30,052 nt of DNA from an uncultured Actinomycetes bacterium (lineage in GTDB: Bacteria; Actinomycetota; Thermoleophilia; Solirubrobacterales; 70-9), in NCBI GenBank assembly GCA_946886425.1, contig CAMPIP010000004.1:1-30052 (forward strand), given 5' to 3'. The translations under genes were made by a program, and so were the position numbers. Under the pieces are notes generated by a model. It had not been told where the DNA came from, ran no database searches, and saw only the letters and a list, made by a program, of their open reading frames with translations. Positions 27,366 through 30,052 of this stretch are shown in pieces. The stretch's first letter is position 1. Every line of letters begins with the position of its first letter.

Positions 27366-28438
27366 AGCGACCGCGTCTGAAACGGACGCTGGAGCGAATC
27401 GAGACCCCCGACGGCGACGTCCTGCTGCTGCGCTCGAGCGGCGACGCGATCACTGTCACCGCTCCCGACGAGGAGGATCGCGCCCTGCTCAACGCCCTCG
27501 ACGGCTCGCACTCCCTCCCGGACCTCGAGCGGCGCTTCTCGACGGCGGGCGAGGTGATCGGCCAGATGGCGGCCCTCGGCCTGATCGAGGACGCCGCCGA
27601 GTTCGAGAGGGTGCCGCCCCTGGAGCTGGAGCGCTTCGATCGCCAGCTTCGCTATTTCAGCGACGTCGCCGCCAGCGGCGTCAGCCCCGCCAAGTGCCAG
27701 GAGCGCCTGCGGGAGGCGAGGATCGCCGTGCTCGGCGTCGGCGGGCTCGGCGGCAGGGTCGCCTTCGAGCTGGCCTGCATCGGGATCGGCGAGCTGCGAC
27801 TGGTCGACGGCGACGTGGTCGAGCTCAGCAACCTCAACCGCCAGATCCAGTACAGCGAGGAGGACCTCGGGACCCTCAAGGTCGAGGCGACGGCGCGGCG
27901 CCTGCGCGCCTTCAACTCCCAGGTCCGGGTCGAGACCAGCGCCAAGCGACTGGAGAGCCAGGCCGACGTCGCCGAGTTCATCGCCGGTGCCGACGTCGTC
28001 GTCGACGCCGCCGACTGGCCGCCGCAGGAGATCGAGCGCTTCTGCAACGCCGCCTGCTTCGAGGCGGGCATCCCCTACATCAGCATGAGCCACGAGCCGC
28101 CGCTGGCCCGGATCGGGCCCTTCTTCGTGCCGGGGGTGACCGGCTGCCACTGCTGCGAACAGATCGCCGCCAGGCGCGACTATCCGCTCTACGAAGTCGT
28201 CACCGAACAGCTGCGTGGCAACCGTTCGCCTGCCCCGACCCTCGGCCCCGCCTGCGGGCTGACCGGCGGCCTGGTCGCGATCGAGGTGATGCATTTCCTC
28301 ACCGGGCTGATCGAGCCGGCCACCCTCGGGACGGCCCATATCTATGACCTGCGGACGATGGAAGTCGAGCGTCGCGGGGTCGACCGGGAGCCGAGCTGCC
28401 CGGTCTGCGCCCGCCTCTGCGAGAATCGACGGTCTTGA
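27362..28438 (+). CDS. E1/ThiF-like adenylating enzyme with PqqD/RRE-like N-terminus
   Basis: This 358-residue protein starts at GTG 27362. The first roughly 85 residues (VLLLRSSGDAITVTAPDEEDRALLNALDGSHSLPDLERRF, then EVIGQMAALGLI) have the length and strand-helix pattern of PqqD-like leader-binding (RRE) domains, which is inference. The catalytic domain is a clear ThiF/MoeB/HesA E1: VLGVGGLGGRV from V123, the ATP loop; RLVDGDVVELSNLNRQIQ with D149; K173 in LKVEATARRL; and a VVVDAADWP metal-binding aspartate segment. Zinc cysteines are seen as TGCHCCE (C262, C264, C265) and PSCPVCARLC (C346, C349). E1 enzymes of this type adenylate a C-terminal carboxylate, including peptides in MccB. It is coupled at both ends: GTGA with the methyltransferase and TTGA with DegV. 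Confidence 0.85.
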   Translation: MKRPRLKRTLERIETPDGDVLLLRSSGDAITVTAPDEEDRALLNALDGSHSLPDLERRFSTAGEVIGQMAALGLIEDAAEFERVPPLELERFDRQLRYFSDVAASGVSPAKCQERLREARIAVLGVGGLGGRVAFELACIGIGELRLVDGDVVELSNLNRQIQYSEEDLGTLKVEATARRLRAFNSQVRVETSAKRLESQADVAEFIAGADVVVDAADWPPQEIERFCNAACFEAGIPYISMSHEPPLARIGPFFVPGVTGCHCCEQIAARRDYPLYEVVTEQLRGNRSPAPTLGPACGLTGGLVAIEVMHFLTGLIEPATLGTAHIYDLRTMEVERRGVDREPSCPVCARLCENRRS

Positions 28439-29313
28439 CGCCGCCCCCCGAGACCGCCGTCGTCTGCGACAGCACCGCCTACCTCCCCCCCGAGCTGCTG
28501 GCCGAGCGGGACATCAAGACGATCAGCCTCTACGTCTCGGTCGACGGGCACCAGGAGCGCGAGGCGGAGATCGAGGACTACGCCGGCTTCTTCGAGCGGC
28601 TGCGGGCCTCGCAGAGCGGCGCCACCACCTCGCAGCCATCGATCGGGGACTTCATCTCCGTCTACGAGCCTCTGCTGGAGGCGGGCAGGGAGATCGTCTC
28701 GATCCACATCTCGGCCGGCATCTCCGGGACCTTCGAGGCCGCCAACCAGGCGCGCGACCGGCTAGTCGAGGAAGGCAAGGGCGGTGAGCGGATCCGGGTC
28801 GTGGACTCGCGCTCGGCCGCCGGCGGGATGGGCCTCTGCGCGCTCGGCGCCTCGACCGCGGCGGCCCACGGCGCCGACGCCGACGCGGCCGTGGCCCAGG
28901 CCGAGCAGACCCGGCAGGCGCTGAAGATGTGGTTCGCGATCGACACCCTCGAGTACCTTCGCCGCGGCGGTCGCATCGGCGGCGCCCGGGCGTGGATCGG
29001 CAGCGCCCTGAAGATCAAGCCGATCCTCACCCTCGAGGAGGAGATCACCCCGGTCGAGCGTGTCCGTACCCGCAGCCGCTCCGTGGAGCGGCTGCGCGAC
29101 TACGCCCGCCAGCGCCAGGAGTCCGGCGCCTACGGCTGGGTCGTCCAGCACATCCAGGATCAGGAGACCGCCGACAAGCTGGTCGAAGACTGCTACGAGA
29201 TCTTCAACTGCGACCCGGTCTTCACCTCGGAAATCGGCGCCGTCCTCGGCGCCCACGTCGGCCCCGGCCTGCTTGGCGTCGGCTCGGTCCCCACCGAGCT
29301 GGTAGTTCCCTGA
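28435..29313 (+). CDS. DegV-family fatty-acid-binding protein (FakB-like)
   Basis: This 292-residue protein starts at TTG 28435, overlapping the E1 gene stop by 4 bp (TTGA). DegV/FakB motifs are present in order: VVCDSTAYLPPELL, SGATTSQPSIGDF (fatty-acid carboxylate-binding TSxPS), IHISAGISGTFEAA, DTLEYLRRGGRIGG and LGAHVGPGLLGVG. FakB proteins hold a fatty acid for phosphorylation by FakA. No FakA gene is seen here. The coupling to the E1 enzyme makes it part of the peptide/E1 operon, raising the possibility of a lipid or acyl role in that pathway, though it could simply be a housekeeping gene at its end. The stop codon lies in a large inverted repeat. Confidence 0.92.
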   Translation: MTPPPETAVVCDSTAYLPPELLAERDIKTISLYVSVDGHQEREAEIEDYAGFFERLRASQSGATTSQPSIGDFISVYEPLLEAGREIVSIHISAGISGTFEAANQARDRLVEEGKGGERIRVVDSRSAAGGMGLCALGASTAAAHGADADAAVAQAEQTRQALKMWFAIDTLEYLRRGGRIGGARAWIGSALKIKPILTLEEEITPVERVRTRSRSVERLRDYARQRQESGAYGWVVQHIQDQETADKLVEDCYEIFNCDPVFTSEIGAVLGAHVGPGLLGVGSVPTELVVP

Positions 29314-29412
29314 CGCGGCCGAGAGGCCGCCATGCGGTGTCCTCGGTCGGCTGAATAGCGCTGCTATTCAGCCTCCCTGCGTCCTAGCCTGTCGGCCTCT
29401 CGGCCGCGTCAG
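29310..29412. terminator. Large nested double hairpin between convergent DegV and DUF3618 genes
   Basis: The outer arms 29310-29329 and 29393-29412 are a perfect 20-bp inverted repeat (CTGACGCGGCCGAGAG plus GCCG). They contain the TGA stop codons of both genes at mirrored positions. Inside, GGCTGAATAGC (29349-29359) and GCTATTCAGCC (29363-29373) form a perfect 11-bp stem with a 3-nt loop. It should work as a bidirectional terminator; no strong U-tract is visible. Confidence 0.75.
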
Positions 29413-29654
29413 CGCTTGCGGCGGCGGAGCATCGCGCGGGCTCCGATCAGGAACCCAACCGCGGCCGCGGCGTAGATCAGCTCCTGTTTGTGCTCGCGCA
29501 CCTGCTGGCGCCAGTCGGTCAGCTCGGTGACCCGCTCGCGCAGGGCTTCCACCGAGGTGCCGAGCTGCTCCCGTTGGGTGTCGATGTCGCGGCGGATCTC
29601 CGCGGCGCTGCGGGGGGCGCCGGGCGTGGCCGGACGGCCGGGGGTCGCGCTCAT
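29409..29654 (-). CDS. DUF3618 domain protein
   Basis: This 81-residue protein starts at ATG 29654, overlapping the previous stop by 4 bp (ATGA). RSAAEIRRDIDTQREQLGTSVEALRERV is a close match to the DUF3618 pattern (AEIRxDIExTRxELxxTVDAL). A coiled-coil helix is followed by a membrane segment LIYAAAAVGFLIGARAML and a basic end RRRKR. Function unknown; proteins of this kind regularly follow Holin-X genes in actinobacteria, apparently as a membrane-surface pair. Its stop lies in the terminator arm at 29409-29411. Confidence 0.85.
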   Translation of the reverse strand: MSATPGRPATPGAPRSAAEIRRDIDTQREQLGTSVEALRERVTELTDWRQQVREHKQELIYAAAAVGFLIGARAMLRRRKR

Positions 29655-30052
29655 TTTCCGCTCCCTTCGACGACGCTCTGCTCGACTCCGGCGGCGGTCT
29701 TCTCCGCTTCCTTTTCGAGCATTTCCTTGGTCAGCTTGGCCTCTTCGATTGCCTGGGCGGGGACCGGCGGCGAGCCGGCCTTGACGGCGCGGTAGGCGAC
29801 GAGGCCGGCCAGGGCCGCGACAAGCAGGAAGAGGGCCGCCTCGATGAAGAAGCCGGGCCAGGTCTTGCCGTCGAAGAGCTCTTCGTTGAGCAGCCAGGCG
29901 AACCCCTCCATGACCAGGATCAGGGCCAGGAAGGCGAAGACACCGGCGGCGGCGCCGACCGCGGAGCCGCGCAGGAGCTTGCCGACTTTCTCGGTGACCT
30001 CGGCCTTGGCGAGCTCGAACTCCTCGCGGATCAGGTTCGAGGTGCCCTGGGA
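29651..30052 (-). CDS. Holin-X (phage holin family, YqjE-like) membrane protein, partial
   Basis: The frame is open to the right edge, so the N-terminus is missing; at least 133 residues are visible. NLIREEFELAKAEVTEKVGKLLRGSAVG is the typical amphipathic region of the putative actinobacterial Holin-X (YqjE-like) family. Two membrane segments follow, GAAAGVFAFLALILVMEGFAWLL and FFIEAALFLLVAALAGLVAYRAV, separated by a short loop. A charged helical tail EEAKLTKEMLEKEAEKTA ends the protein. Despite the family name there is no sign of a prophage here. The stop overlaps the DUF3618 start by 4 bp. Role unproven. Confidence 0.85.
   Translation of the reverse strand, partial: SQGTSNLIREEFELAKAEVTEKVGKLLRGSAVGAAAGVFAFLALILVMEGFAWLLNEELFDGKTWPGFFIEAALFLLVAALAGLVAYRAVKAGSPPVPAQAIEEAKLTKEMLEKEAEKTAAGVEQSVVEGSGK

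Noticed and set aside
29651..30052. Prophage remnant because of the holin-family call
   Set aside because: The Holin-X/DUF3618 pair is a normal actinobacterial chromosomal pair; no other phage gene is nearby.
1..30052. CRISPR arrays, tRNA or rRNA genes
   Set aside because: I found no regularly spaced repeats and no tRNA- or rRNA-like segments by reading; a tRNAscan/Infernal run would settle this.

Overview
The window is GC-rich bacterial DNA with the look of a deep-branching actinobacterium; Thermoleophilia/Solirubrobacterales is my best guess, which is inference and not shown by a marker gene. The pointers are an actinobacterial-type coproheme decarboxylase next to an FprA-type ferredoxin reductase, a Holin-X/DUF3618 pair, YrbE/Mce-type permeases, many GTG and TTG starts, and TANNNT promoter boxes lying only 6-10 nt before start codons, as in leaderless transcription. 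I see no tRNA, rRNA or CRISPR array, and no stretch over 300 bases without a gene.

Layout. 1-3824 (minus strand): two MlaE/YrbE lipid-transport permeases, their ATPase, a thioredoxin-fold membrane-anchored protein and a B3/4-domain protein cut by the left edge. 3996-5924 (plus): two lipoproteins, the second a PQQ-type sugar dehydrogenase. 6011-8504 (plus): an aldehyde dehydrogenase behind a perfect operator-like palindrome, flanked by two paralogous coiled-coil membrane-anchor genes that also share their promoter. 8572-12141: cobalamin-dependent methionine synthase. 12154-13951 (minus): two tandem GNAT paralogues. 14020-18026 (minus): a phosphatase-like polytopic membrane protein overlapping a glycosyltransferase fused to a flippase-like membrane domain. 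18172-21385: heme and Fe-S genes, namely chdC, fprA, bolA, a CGFS glutaredoxin and, convergent, the A-type carrier erpA.

21414-25750 is a 4.3-kb mobile element. It has 25-bp inverted ends with one mismatch and an 8-bp target duplication. All its genes lie on the minus strand: a winged-helix protein, two XRE regulators, a small basic protein, a DUF6978-like/DUF1828-like pair, an IS1-type transposase (possibly a nested IS), and a DUF5678-like/retropepsin-like pair. It landed between a winged-helix regulator gene and erpA, about 22 bp upstream of the erpA start.

25752-28438 is the most intriguing host locus: a winged-helix regulator, divergent from a 19-codon ORF with a near-perfect Shine-Dalgarno, then a hairpin, a SAM methyltransferase and an E1/ThiF-like adenylating enzyme with a possible leader-peptide-binding N-terminus. 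Together they look like a minimal, unrecognised RiPP-type peptide-modification cluster. A DegV protein is translationally coupled behind it. A 103-bp double-hairpin convergent terminator follows, and then the DUF3618 and Holin-X genes at the right edge.
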